From the NCBI GenBank assembly GCA_938036835.1, contig CALHWB010000032.1, positions 1 through 64,000 on the forward strand: 64,000 nucleotides of DNA, written 5' to 3'. Position 1 is the stretch's first letter; the number at the start of each line of letters is the position of its first letter. Positions 42,970 to 52,067 of the stretch are shown piece by piece. The notes below the pieces were generated by a model. The model made no database searches. It was not told the origin of the DNA and saw only the letters and a program-made list of their open reading frames with translations. Position numbers and translations under genes: made by a program. Origin of the DNA: an uncultured Propionibacterium sp. GTDB taxonomy: Bacteria; Actinomycetota; Actinomycetes; Propionibacteriales; Propionibacteriaceae.

Positions 42970-44400
42970 TCATTCGGATAGTTCCAGAGATGGCTTGCCG
43001 GTGGCCGCCGCGTCGTTTGCCGTGCCCACCAGGTTGCGTGCCCACCGGCCGGACCGGAATCGCCAAAAGCCGGCGATGAGCCGGACCACCTCTTCTAAGG
43101 ACAGCAGGAAATACACCCATGCGACGGGCAATTCGAGCACGAATGCCCCGACGATGGCCAATGGGACCCCCAGGAGCCAGGTGGCTGAGGACTCCATTAT
43201 AAGGACGAATCTGCTGTCGCCGCCACTGTTGAGGACCGCCCCGCAGAGGATCATGTTGGCAACCTTCACCCACATGAAACCACTGAAAACGAATAGGCAG
43301 AGTACGCCAGAATGCTGCACTTCCGCCGACAGCGCATACAGCTTGGCGTAGTAGGGGGCACCGAATGCCAGCAGCGCTCCGATTACGACGGAGAGCCCGA
43401 TCCCTAACCCCGTCAATCGCTTACCGTAAGATTTTGCCTCGACGAAATCGCTCCGCCCGAGGCGCTGCCCGATAAGCACGGCAGCCGCGGTGGACAAACC
43501 GCTCATGAAGCCGATACTCAATCCCTGGAGCGGGAAGGTCATGCTCATCGCCGCCAGGGAGCCGGTCCCCATCCGTCCGTACACGGCTGCGTAGGCGCTT
43601 TCGCCGAGGATCCAGAGCAGCTCGTTGACGGACAGTGGAAGTGCCACCAGCAGGAACCGTTTCCGTAGCCCGGGTTCCGAGCAATACGTGTCGGACCAGC
43701 GGGTCACCGCGGCGATATTGCGGGTATAGTACGACACGACGACGATGATCCCCAATTCCGTGAACCGCGCGATTGTGGTGGCCAATGCGGCGCCTTGCAA
43801 TCCCAGCCGGGGCGCTCCGAAGCTCCCGAAAATGAGTAGGTAATCGAGCACCACGTTGAGGATCACGGATGAGATACCGGCGTACATGGCGAGCTTGACA
43901 AGCTTGGCGCTTCGCAACACGGCGGCATATAGCAGTGTCAGCGTGGTCGGGACGTATCCGATGGCGATGATCCGCAAGAATGCACCTCCTGCCGCTAGGA
44001 CGCTGCCGTCGGTGGTGAACACGGAGATCAGCAGGTGCGGCCACCCCAATGCTGCCAGCAGCATTAGAATGGTGACGGTCATGCTGAATCGAAGTGCAAT
44101 GCCGAACACCTGATGGATTTGTGCACGCTGGCCGTTCCCCCAGAATTGGGCACAGAAGACGGATGTTGCCGTGGCGATTCCTGTCAGCATCACTGTGAGT
44201 ATTGAGGTGATCTTGGAGACGATGCCGACGGCCGATACGGCTGTTTCCCCAAGCTGCCCCACCATGACCTGATCGGTCAACGACAACAGGGATATGATCG
44301 TGGCCTGCGCGGTTACCGGCAATGCGACCTGCAATACCTCACGCTGAAAGGGTGTGCCCGACTCTTTCGCTTCCGTCGGGTCTGGCGATTTCTCATTCAT
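42970..44400 (-). CDS. MATE-family efflux transporter (last gene of the lower-GC operon)
   Basis: A 476-residue membrane protein with about twelve helices and the MATE pattern: LSLTDQVMVGQLGE near the start and paired repeats such as GLQGAALATTIARF. MATE proteins export cationic or neutral small molecules using proton or sodium gradients. The ATG at 44400 overlaps the RibD-like stop (ATGA). As the last gene after four soluble proteins, it may export their product or protect against it. Its G+C is clearly below that of the chromosome around it. Confidence 0.9.
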   Translation of the reverse strand: MNEKSPDPTEAKESGTPFQREVLQVALPVTAQATIISLLSLTDQVMVGQLGETAVSAVGIVSKITSILTVMLTGIATATSVFCAQFWGNGQRAQIHQVFGIALRFSMTVTILMLLAALGWPHLLISVFTTDGSVLAAGGAFLRIIAIGYVPTTLTLLYAAVLRSAKLVKLAMYAGISSVILNVVLDYLLIFGSFGAPRLGLQGAALATTIARFTELGIIVVVSYYTRNIAAVTRWSDTYCSEPGLRKRFLLVALPLSVNELLWILGESAYAAVYGRMGTGSLAAMSMTFPLQGLSIGFMSGLSTAAAVLIGQRLGRSDFVEAKSYGKRLTGLGIGLSVVIGALLAFGAPYYAKLYALSAEVQHSGVLCLFVFSGFMWVKVANMILCGAVLNSGGDSRFVLIMESSATWLLGVPLAIVGAFVLELPVAWVYFLLSLEEVVRLIAGFWRFRSGRWARNLVGTANDAAATGKPSLELSE

Positions 44401-45071
44401 GCGGAACACCCCGCTCTAGTCGCTCTGACGAATCTTTGGAGGAGGAACGACCGATGTTGCTTGACCTCGGCCAGCTCGAACCGAGGGGCATTCTCGGCGT
44501 CGCGGAATCCCTCCCCGTCAACCATGGTGATGTTGCTGGACCCACCGATGAGGATGGGGATCTGCATGAGAATTATCTCGTCGATAAGACCCAGCTTCAG
44601 CATGTGCCAGTTGACATTTCCACCCCCTTCTACCATCAGGGAATTCAGGCCGCGACCGGAAAGCATGGTCATGAGCAATCCGAAGTCGACTTGATGCTTC
44701 CCCGCGGCGACTACCTCCTTGCCCAATCTACGCAATTGGTCGGCGCGGTTGCTGGTCGAGGTCTCGACCGTGGTGGCGATAATGGTCGGTTCGGGTGTGG
44801 TCAGGATCGCGACTCCTTCGGGAAACTGGAGTCTCTTGCTCGGTATCACCCGGACCGGGCTGGGGCCCTGGTCATATCTGGTGGTCAGGCTGGGATTGTC
44901 CGTGGCAATGGTATTGCGCCCCACCATGATGGCATCGACATTCCCCCGGAACCGGTGGATGAATCGCAGCGCATCCTCATCGAGCAATTGCAGCAATCCG
45001 CGGCTGGACATCCCCTTTCCTGATGTCAGTTTCCCATCGATGCTGACTTGACTGAACATCGTCACCTTCAT
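44397..45071 (-). CDS. RibD C-terminal/dihydrofolate-reductase-fold reductase
   Basis: A 224-residue stand-alone member of the RibD_C family, which reduces the ribosyl group of riboflavin precursors or related sugars with NADPH. The start (SQVSIDGKLTSGKG) and the core MVGRNTIATDNPSLT match the substrate and cofactor sites, as do MVEGGGNVNWHML and the IPILIGG strand. No deaminase domain and no other rib gene is present, so it is unlikely to serve riboflavin synthesis here. It overlaps the upstream SBP-like gene by 4 bases and the MATE gene by ATGA. Confidence 0.85.
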   Translation of the reverse strand: MKVTMFSQVSIDGKLTSGKGMSSRGLLQLLDEDALRFIHRFRGNVDAIMVGRNTIATDNPSLTTRYDQGPSPVRVIPSKRLQFPEGVAILTTPEPTIIATTVETSTSNRADQLRRLGKEVVAAGKHQVDFGLLMTMLSGRGLNSLMVEGGGNVNWHMLKLGLIDEIILMQIPILIGGSSNITMVDGEGFRDAENAPRFELAEVKQHRSFLLQRFVRATRAGCSA

Positions 45072-46249
45072 GATTCACCCTCGTTTCTGTGCGAGCCGAA
45101 ATTGCGCCGATGCGCTGCGCTCCGACTGCCGACCGCCTGCTCGGCGGCCACCTGCATCGTCGATGCCGCCATTTCGGAATCGACGGATCCGCAATAGAGA
45201 CGCTCCAATCCGATGGCCACCGCGGTCCAAATGTCGAACATACGCGTATTGACCGGCATGGGAACCGCTCGATCGCGCAGTTCGATGACCGTACGACTCG
45301 CAGGGTTCAGCGAATCGATGTTCCTGGCGATCGCCTCCTGGTTTACAGGCCAGCGGCCGACCATGGTGATCCAGAGCTCTTGAGCCGTCAATCCGAGTAG
45401 GAATCTGGTGAAGTCAAGCAGATGCTCTCGGTGTGGTCCGCTTAAGGATTCGTTGGGATACACCACTCCAAGGGTCGATGTCAGCGACACCATCGGTTGC
45501 CCATCCACTAGGGGCAGGGGTGCCACCGTCAGGCGTTCGCCCAGCTGGTGGACGAGATGGTCCGTAAGCCATTCTCCGCAGACGATAGCGCCCAGCTTGC
45601 CTGCGATGAAGTCGTTCAGCATGGATTTGACCGAGGTGTAGCCGGCCAGGGTTCCGTCAAGGACGGCGCCGAGCATCATCTGTAGGGCATTACGGCATTC
45701 GATTCCACCGAGTGCCGGCGACCCGGTTGAATCGAGCAGCGATCCGCCGGCGGCGGCGAGGAACGGGTAGAACCAGAAGGCTTCCCGAATCTGAGTCCCC
45801 AAGGGCTTGGCGCCGATCCTGGCCAGCCTGGCCCGGGCATCTTCGTAGTGTTCCCAGGTGGTGGGTATCGGGGGCGGAAAGCAATCGCGATTCGTGAAAA
45901 CCACTAAATGGTTGCCGCGCAGGATGGGCACCCCGTACAGTTTCCCGTCGATACTCATGTCGGGTTGCAGCGCGGAGCCCAGGGACGTTTGCGTCTCCCG
46001 ATCGAGCGGCGACAGCTTGGCTGCATCGTAAAGCGATACCATGTCGCTCGGTATCAGAGCCATGTCGGCCATCGAGCCCGGTGAGCGTGCGCTGGACAAA
46101 CGGTCCTGGAGTTCGGCCATGTCGAGGGCTTCTACCACTATCCGGCAGCCGGTCGTCGCCGAGAAGCGGTCGCAGAGTTCCTCGACGACTCGGCCGGATG
46201 TCTCACCGTCTTGATCGCTGAAGTCGTGCCAGAGCTTGATCGCTGTCAT
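45068..46249 (-). CDS. MalE-like solute-binding-protein fold without a signal peptide
   Basis: A 393-residue protein that matches sugar ABC solute-binding proteins across its length: IKLWHDFSD start, VPILRGNHLVVFTNRD hinge strand, WEHYEDA, FLAAAGGSLLD, DFIAGKLGAIVCGEW, and AQELWITMVGRWPVN. Yet it starts exactly where the mature domain should begin; there is no hydrophobic segment or lipobox. The ATG at 46249 is certain: AGGAG lies 7 bases before it, and the GH13 stop is one base upstream. No permease or ATPase genes are near. It should therefore be cytoplasmic, and may be an enzyme or a ligand sensor. Confidence 0.85.
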   Translation of the reverse strand: MTAIKLWHDFSDQDGETSGRVVEELCDRFSATTGCRIVVEALDMAELQDRLSSARSPGSMADMALIPSDMVSLYDAAKLSPLDRETQTSLGSALQPDMSIDGKLYGVPILRGNHLVVFTNRDCFPPPIPTTWEHYEDARARLARIGAKPLGTQIREAFWFYPFLAAAGGSLLDSTGSPALGGIECRNALQMMLGAVLDGTLAGYTSVKSMLNDFIAGKLGAIVCGEWLTDHLVHQLGERLTVAPLPLVDGQPMVSLTSTLGVVYPNESLSGPHREHLLDFTRFLLGLTAQELWITMVGRWPVNQEAIARNIDSLNPASRTVIELRDRAVPMPVNTRMFDIWTAVAIGLERLYCGSVDSEMAASTMQVAAEQAVGSRSAAHRRNFGSHRNEGES

Positions 46250-46250
46250 G

Positions 46251-48218
46251 TCATTCTCCTGCGATTTCGTCGCTCTGCCACAGCACCAGACACTGTAGGG
46301 ATTGCAGATTCCCGGGCAGGACGGAGCCCGGGGGAATCGTGCCCAGCGAGTCGAGCAACACTTTTGTCGAGGCTCGGTGCCCGATTAAGAGATCGGGGAG
46401 CCCGGCAGGGAGGTCGTGGTCCATGTTCAAAACGACCATCAGCATCCCAGCCGGATCCGATGAGCGGTAGGCGAAGGCGATGACCGGTCTGTCTACCGCA
46501 AGTAGGTGGAAATGCTCTGCGTGTAGCAGATCTTTGAACCTGGCACGCAGGCCGGCTACCTCGCACAAGAGCGAGAACATCGGCCCAGGACGCGTCCAGT
46601 CGATTCGCATCCGGTGAAAGAAGGCACGCTTGATGTCGGCGCCACCGGTGTTGTCGCCGAGCCCGCAGTTGAGCGGCTCTGACTCGCCCACCTCGAGCCC
46701 GGTGTTGATGAACGGTACGCCATGTGGAATGAACCCATTGACCACCCCGCACATCCGGGCGAGCCGCTCACCGCCGGGGCGAGTGATTATGCGTGGCGTA
46801 TCGGCCGTCTCCGCACAGGCGAAGGCGTGAATGGAAAGGCTCTCGGATTCTTCGATATGCCGTCGAAGGCCCTCCCAGGTAAGGTTCGCCGCGACATTCC
46901 AGGCACTGCCGAGCATGATGTTGTAGCCCGCGGCACGCGCACGCTCGTGGTTTCTATTGAAGAGATCTTCGCTGATGATTATTGGATGTTTGCGGTGCTC
47001 GCCCATGGCCTTGACGAGGTCGGCCAGCAACTGCTGTGGAAGGGTGTGCCCGATGTCCACCCGGAATCCGTCGAATCCGTAGCGTTGCATCTGGAAATGG
47101 ACCGCATCGAGCAGCATGGTCCACAAGCCTTCGTTGGGCTTTCCGGCTGGGAACCGGTTGCACTTGATGGTGTCGAACAACACGTAGGGAGGCTGCCCGG
47201 CAGAGATTAGCTCTTGGGAAGCCGGGTGAACGTCGTCGAACAATCGTAGGAACGAGATGTCTGTCCATATTGGTTGTACATCGTTCACCCAGTCGGAGTG
47301 TGCCGGAGCGGGCACGATATCCATTCGGTCGGCGACGGATGTCACCAGCGCGTTGACATCTCCGTTGCTCGCATCCTTTAATTCGGCCCAAAGCGTTGGA
47401 TTCAACGCATCCGGTGCGGCGGAGAACTTGGCGAGATGGGAGGCCGTCGCCGCCGACCGGTATATCGTCGCCAGATTCTCCGGGGTGCATTCTTCGAAGG
47501 GGCCGAACTCCGGCACGCGCGGCGGCGCGAACCCGGGGAGAGCCGACCGGTGTATCCAATATATCCAGTCGGGATGATCCTGGATGAAGGTGGCGTCCAT
47601 CGCTGCGACTCGCGGAATAAAATCGTGTACCACGCGTATCCCATAGGAATGGCATACCGCCACCAGTATGGATAGCTCATCGTCGAGGGCGATGCCTGGG
47701 ATCGGGTCTAATAGCCGGTCGTGGAGGGCGGGATCCAGCGAGAAGAAGTCCTGGATGGCATACGGCGAACCCAGATCGCCCTTCATGTTCAGCGAACTGC
47801 AACGTGTGACTGGGAGCAGGTATAGGATCGTCACCCCCATTCTCTTTAACATGGGTAGCAGCCATATCATCCTCAGGAATGACCCCATCTGAAAGGTTCC
47901 AGATTTGTCGTAGTCCCAAGCCGTGGTATAGCGCACGAGCGACGAATAGATCACCGCTCGATCCAGATCGAGCGTCGCATCCAGATCCTGGCCCGGGCTC
48001 TCGGTGGCGTTGTCTATGACGGTTTCGGTGTATAGCAGAGGATCGACGCAGATCTCGCCCGGCGAACGATCTAGTATGCTGTCATAGCCATGCTGATTCC
48101 AGATGGATGGTATCCATGCGGTGGTAGGCCCCGCTTTCTCGCGGTGGGCCCTCAGGCGAGATACAAAGTCCTCTAGCTGCCGCAGTCCTGTTCGTCCGGC
48201 GTTTGCTGTCTTGCACAT
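46251..48218 (-). CDS. GH13 (alpha-amylase-fold) glycosidase or transglycosidase
   Basis: A 655-residue protein with an amylase (beta/alpha)8 barrel. The catalytic triad is visible: nucleophile D388 in FRVDIGHTLP, acid/base E417 in IISEDLF, and D473 in ETADTPRI. Region I (VVHDFIPRV) and the HPDWIYWI that follows, along with FRVDxxHTxP, look more like GlgE-type maltosyltransferases than true amylases, and the usual NHD before D473 is TAD. No signal peptide, so it acts in the cytoplasm. It starts one base after the dehydrogenase stop and ends one base before the SBP-like gene. The substrate is unknown. Confidence 0.82.
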   Translation of the reverse strand: MCKTANAGRTGLRQLEDFVSRLRAHREKAGPTTAWIPSIWNQHGYDSILDRSPGEICVDPLLYTETVIDNATESPGQDLDATLDLDRAVIYSSLVRYTTAWDYDKSGTFQMGSFLRMIWLLPMLKRMGVTILYLLPVTRCSSLNMKGDLGSPYAIQDFFSLDPALHDRLLDPIPGIALDDELSILVAVCHSYGIRVVHDFIPRVAAMDATFIQDHPDWIYWIHRSALPGFAPPRVPEFGPFEECTPENLATIYRSAATASHLAKFSAAPDALNPTLWAELKDASNGDVNALVTSVADRMDIVPAPAHSDWVNDVQPIWTDISFLRLFDDVHPASQELISAGQPPYVLFDTIKCNRFPAGKPNEGLWTMLLDAVHFQMQRYGFDGFRVDIGHTLPQQLLADLVKAMGEHRKHPIIISEDLFNRNHERARAAGYNIMLGSAWNVAANLTWEGLRRHIEESESLSIHAFACAETADTPRIITRPGGERLARMCGVVNGFIPHGVPFINTGLEVGESEPLNCGLGDNTGGADIKRAFFHRMRIDWTRPGPMFSLLCEVAGLRARFKDLLHAEHFHLLAVDRPVIAFAYRSSDPAGMLMVVLNMDHDLPAGLPDLLIGHRASTKVLLDSLGTIPPGSVLPGNLQSLQCLVLWQSDEIAGE

Positions 48219-48219
48219 A

Positions 48220-49245
48220 TCAAGATTCCTTGCGAGTCGTCCCGTTTGGCGTGAAGACCACTTTCATGGCCTTTGCCTCTCCGCTTCCAAGAAGTCTGAA
48301 CGCGTCGTCATGCGTGTCCAGCGAAAAGCGATGGGTGATCAGATTGCCGAGTTCTGGGATTAGCGCAGCTATTCGCAGTGCCCGTGGGAACCCTTGGTTA
48401 TATTCGCCGGCCCCTATGATCGAGACCGCATCCGTCAGCATCTGTTTCACCGGCAGCGGGAACCGGTAGCCATCGTGAAATCCAAAGAGAATCACCTTGC
48501 CACCACGCCGTACTTTGCCGAAGGCCGTTTCCAGTTGATCGCCCACGGTGTCCAGAACCGCGTCGAATGATCTGTCTGGCAGATGCTCCGCAAGCTCTCC
48601 GGGGGTCAGGACGGATAGTCCCATGGCGGCCGCGAAGTCCAATCGGAACCTGCTGATCTCGGTGGCTACCGCGGAGATTCCCAATGCGCGCATGACCAAG
48701 AGCGCCACCAAACCCATCGGCCCAGCCCCCATGATCAGCACTCGGTCCCCGGCTTTCAGGCCGGCGGCGGAGATGTTGTTCAACACGCAGGCCACCGGCT
48801 CAACCAGCACGGCCGCCTCCCAGGTCATGGTGTCCGGCAGCACGTACAGGAAGCGTTCTGGGGCAATGTAGCGTTCGGCGAAGGTGCCGTGCTGGTTGAC
48901 TCCGGAGATCGCGAGCCCTTGTCCAGCCGCCCCGTAACAGAGGTTCGTTTCGCCTGCTCGGCACGCATCGCACGAGCCGCAGTACTCGTTCGGGTCGATG
49001 ACTACTCTGTCGCCGGCTGCCAGCCGGCGCGCATGCGCCCCGGTCCGCAGGACGGTGCCGACGGCCTCATGGCCGCGGATGATGCCGGCCGTCCCGTTCT
49101 CGCGTCCCGTCAGAACCGCCATGTCGGTGCCGCAGATTCCAGTGAGTTCTATCCCGATTTCCGCCGCATCGGGTGCCAGATCGGCAGGTGAGTCCATCTC
49201 CGTGCGGCAGATTTTTCGGTTGTTCGTCAAGACGAGTGCTTGCAT
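48220..49245 (-). CDS. Zinc-dependent alcohol/polyol dehydrogenase (MDR family)
   Basis: A 341-residue medium-chain dehydrogenase. Catalytic zinc ligands are C38 (GICGTD), H59-E60 (RGHEAVG) and the Glu of VEPVACV; structural zinc cysteines are C89, C92, C95 and C103. The NAD-binding loop is MGAGPMGLVALLV. Closest in style to sorbitol, threonine or inositol-type polyol dehydrogenases. GGAGG is 5 bases before the ATG. It is the first gene of the operon, so the promoter should lie in 49246-49450. Confidence 0.9.
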   Translation of the reverse strand: MQALVLTNNRKICRTEMDSPADLAPDAAEIGIELTGICGTDMAVLTGRENGTAGIIRGHEAVGTVLRTGAHARRLAAGDRVVIDPNEYCGSCDACRAGETNLCYGAAGQGLAISGVNQHGTFAERYIAPERFLYVLPDTMTWEAAVLVEPVACVLNNISAAGLKAGDRVLIMGAGPMGLVALLVMRALGISAVATEISRFRLDFAAAMGLSVLTPGELAEHLPDRSFDAVLDTVGDQLETAFGKVRRGGKVILFGFHDGYRFPLPVKQMLTDAVSIIGAGEYNQGFPRALRIAALIPELGNLITHRFSLDTHDDAFRLLGSGEAKAMKVVFTPNGTTRKES

Positions 49246-49865
49246 TGTCCCTCCGGGTACACAACTGCCTGGTAGTCGTTACAAAATCGCGAAACGGCAG
49301 CACAACTACGAGACTGGGCGGTTCGCAGATCGAGGGCACCCAGTTCCGGTTGTGGATATGCGATGAACGTTCTAGGGGCTGTGGCGTTCTTATGGCCTAG
49401 GGGATTGTCGCGTTATAGGGCGTTATAGGGGTTGTATCTAACAGCATTCCCGCGGCCGCGTTCTTGGGCTAACCGCGAATGCAGGTCGAGATTAGCAACA
49501 GCATCATGCGTTGTCAAAGTCGGGGTGCCGGCGTTATGGGCTGTTACGAGATCCGATCCTGTCAAATGACGCATATGGCGAGCATTTCCTTGCGTCATGT
49601 GCATTCTGGGCACGATTCTCCTTTGGGCCGGGAAGATTCCGAAACTTCTTACAGCCGAGACTTCGCGATCGAAGGTGTGGGTGGGCCGGTTTCGAGGCGG
49701 TTACGGCCCAGCCCGATGGGCCTAGGCCAGGGCCTGGGTGCAGCTGCGCCGATGACCTCGGCCAGGTGGGGCGCCTGCCGCGGTGGTCGCGGGAGAGCCC
49801 AGTCTTCCCCGGCCCTGACGTGCCGGGCCAGGCTCAACCATCAGCGCCCGAGCAGCGTCCTCGTC
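49246..49865. other. 632-bp gene-free upstream region of the lower-GC operon
   Basis: No convincing gene is present. The left 400 bases share the lower G+C of the operon and include its Shine-Dalgarno (GGAGG) and a 10-bp tandem repeat. The composition returns to the host level near 49680. No integrase, transposase or flanking direct repeat was seen. Confidence 0.6.
49411..49430. repeat. Tandem 10-bp repeat upstream of the lower-GC operon
   Basis: CGTTATAGGG occurs twice in direct succession (49411-49420, 49421-49430), about 165 bases upstream of the dehydrogenase start. A related GCGTTCTTATGGCCTAGGGG lies just before. It may be a binding site for a direct-repeat regulator. Confidence 0.5.
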
Positions 49866-49871
49866 TAGGCT
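49866..49871 (+). promoter_or_regulatory. -10 element of a leaderless promoter
   Basis: TAGGCT lies 6 bases before the GTG at 49878. Confidence 0.55.
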
Positions 49872-49877
49872 GCGATT

Positions 49878-50558
49878 GTGAACCCGACCGATGCAACGCC
49901 CAGCGAGCCGGTGCGCCAGGTGCATGTGGTGCGACATGGCGAGGTGCACAATCCCGAGGGGGTGCTCTACGGACTGCTGCCCGGCTATCACCTGTCCGAG
50001 ACCGGCCGGGCCATGGCTGGGCGATTGGGGGAATGGTTCGCCGGTGTCGAGCTTGGGCAGTTGCGTTGCAGTCCCCTGGAGCGAGCCCAGGAGACGATGG
50101 CCCCGATCGCTGCCGGGCGGCCCGAACTGACGGTGCACCTCGATGCCCGGTTGATCGAGGCCGACAACTATCTGGCCGGCCAGGTGTTCGGCAAACACAA
50201 CCGGGCGCTGTTCGATCCGCGCAACTGGCGCTATTTCGTCAACCCCGGCCGGCCGAGCTGGGGCGAACCCTATCGGCAGCTGGCCGATCGGATGACCGAG
50301 GCGATCGCCGAGGTGGCTGCCGGGCTGCCCCCGGGTGGGCAGGCGGTCCTGGTCAGCCATCAACTGCCGATCTGGATGGCCCGGCTGGCCGCCGAGGGCC
50401 GCCGGCTGCCCCACGATCCCCGTCGCCGGCAGTGCACCTTGGCCAGCGTTACCACCTTCCGTTTCGCGGGTTGCCGGCCGGCCGGGGTGACCTATGCCGA
50501 GCCGGCTCGCGATCTGCTGCGCGAGAAGGGAAATCGCGCTTTCTCTTCGGGTTGTTGA
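49878..50558 (+). CDS. Histidine phosphatase superfamily protein
   Basis: A 226-residue phosphoglycerate-mutase-like phosphatase. The phosphohistidine motif is VVRHGE near residue 18; SPLERAQET supplies the second arginine and VSHQLPIW the second histidine. The substrate could be a sugar phosphate or nucleotide. The GTG start follows TAGGCT by 6 bases. Mycothione reductase follows 22 bases after the stop, so the two may form an operon. Confidence 0.85.
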   Translation: MNPTDATPSEPVRQVHVVRHGEVHNPEGVLYGLLPGYHLSETGRAMAGRLGEWFAGVELGQLRCSPLERAQETMAPIAAGRPELTVHLDARLIEADNYLAGQVFGKHNRALFDPRNWRYFVNPGRPSWGEPYRQLADRMTEAIAEVAAGLPPGGQAVLVSHQLPIWMARLAAEGRRLPHDPRRRQCTLASVTTFRFAGCRPAGVTYAEPARDLLREKGNRAFSSGC

Positions 50559-50580
50559 AACTCGGGAAAGGATTATCCCC

Positions 50581-52029
50581 ATGACCCAGGACATACTTCC
50601 GGCCACCCCCGAGGGGCCTTTCGAACTGTGCATCATCGGTTCGGGCAGCGGGCTGAGCCTGATCGATGACGATCTCAACGGCTGGCGGATAGCCCTGATC
50701 GACAACGGCACCGGCCCGACCGAGGCGTTCGGGGGCACCTGTTTGAATGCCGGGTGTATCCCCACGAAGATGTTCGCGCTGCCGGCCCGGTTCGCTCTGG
50801 CCCCGGCCGAGGCCGGCCTGGTGGATGTGGATCTGGCCTTCCGGGGAGCCGGCTTCGCCGCGATCCAGGCCCGTACCTTCGGGCGCACCGACCGCGTCGC
50901 CGAGGCCGGCCTGGCCGGCCTGTCGGCTCGGCCGAATGTGCATGTCTTCCGCGGCGATGCCACCTTCGTCGATGCCCACACCATCCAGGTCGGTGCCCAG
51001 CGGTTCAGCGCCGAACAAATCGTGCTGGCGGCCGGCTCGCGTCCCCGGATGCTCCGGGTGCCGGGTTTCGACGACCCCTACCTGGATGCCTTCGTGCACA
51101 CCTCGGACGACATCCTGCGCCGGCCGGAACTGCCCCGGCAACTGATCATCCTGGGTGGGGGTGTGGAGGCGGTCGAGTTTGCCCACATCTTCGCCGCCCT
51201 GGGCGTCCGGGTGCAGGTCATCGGCCGTGGCCCGGTGCTGTTGCGGCGGTTCGACACCGAGGTGGCCGCGGCCGCGACCCGGGCCTTGGCCGAGCGGGTC
51301 GTGCTGCGGCTCAACCAGCGGGTGACCGCCCTGGAACCGGCCGATGCCGGTGGGGTGGTGGTGACCTGCCAAGACCAGCACGACATCGAGTACACCTACC
51401 AGACCGATGCGGTGCTGGTGTGCACCGGACGGATTCCCAACGGCGACCAGCTTCGCCTCGCTAGGGCCGGCCTGGCGCTGGACGAGGCCGGTTTCGTCCC
51501 GGTCGACGAGTATCTGCGCACCCCGGTGCGGCATATCTGGGCGCTGGGCGATGTCTGCTCGCCTCCGATGCTGAAGCACCTGGCCAACCAGCAGGCCAGG
51601 GTGGTCAAACAGAACCTGCTCGCCGAGCGCGATCGCCGGCCTTTGGCGACCAGCCGGGAGGCCCATGTGCCGCAGGGGGTTTTCGGCGATCCGGAGATCG
51701 CCTTCGTCGGGGCCACCGAGCAGCAGCTCATCGACGCCGGCGTGGACTATATCAGCTATCTGCACCGCTACGAGCAGGTGGCCTACGGCTGGGCGACCAA
51801 CGACCGGGGGCATTTCGTGAAGCTGCTCGGTGACCGGTCCGGCCGCATCCTCGGGGCCCACCTTTTCGGCCCGCACGCCAGCATCCTGCTGCAGCCGATC
51901 CTGTCGGGTCTCGCCCAGGGCTTGGACGCTCAGACCATCGCCCGTAGCCAATACTGGATTCATCCGGCGCTGGGGGAGGTGGTCGAGAATGCCCTGCTGG
52001 GCCTGGCGGCCGCCGGCCGGCCCCACTGA
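50581..52029 (+). CDS. mtr: Mycothione reductase
   Basis: A 482-residue FAD-dependent disulfide reductase that keeps mycothiol reduced with NADPH. The redox cysteines lie in GGTCLNAGCIPTKM, the NAD(P) loop is LGGGVEAVEFAHIF, the FAD-binding LGDVCSPP is present, and the C-terminal catalytic pair is in QYWIHPALGEVVENALLG. Those features separate it from lipoamide dehydrogenase. The ATG at 50581 has AAAGGA upstream. Together with mshD at 62663 it shows the organism uses mycothiol. Confidence 0.93.
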   Translation: MTQDILPATPEGPFELCIIGSGSGLSLIDDDLNGWRIALIDNGTGPTEAFGGTCLNAGCIPTKMFALPARFALAPAEAGLVDVDLAFRGAGFAAIQARTFGRTDRVAEAGLAGLSARPNVHVFRGDATFVDAHTIQVGAQRFSAEQIVLAAGSRPRMLRVPGFDDPYLDAFVHTSDDILRRPELPRQLIILGGGVEAVEFAHIFAALGVRVQVIGRGPVLLRRFDTEVAAAATRALAERVVLRLNQRVTALEPADAGGVVVTCQDQHDIEYTYQTDAVLVCTGRIPNGDQLRLARAGLALDEAGFVPVDEYLRTPVRHIWALGDVCSPPMLKHLANQQARVVKQNLLAERDRRPLATSREAHVPQGVFGDPEIAFVGATEQQLIDAGVDYISYLHRYEQVAYGWATNDRGHFVKLLGDRSGRILGAHLFGPHASILLQPILSGLAQGLDAQTIARSQYWIHPALGEVVENALLGLAAAGRPH

Positions 52030-52067
52030 GGGCGCGCCGCCGGCCGCCCGGGATGGGATCGCTGCGC

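Noticed and set aside
49413..49613. 66-codon minus-strand frame in the gap upstream of the lower-GC operon
   Set aside because: No ribosome-binding site, no recognisable family, and it runs through the 10-bp tandem repeat.
42970..49680. Integrated element with attachment sites
   Set aside because: Composition suggests transfer, but I found no integrase, transposase, tRNA or flanking direct repeat, so no element boundaries are called.
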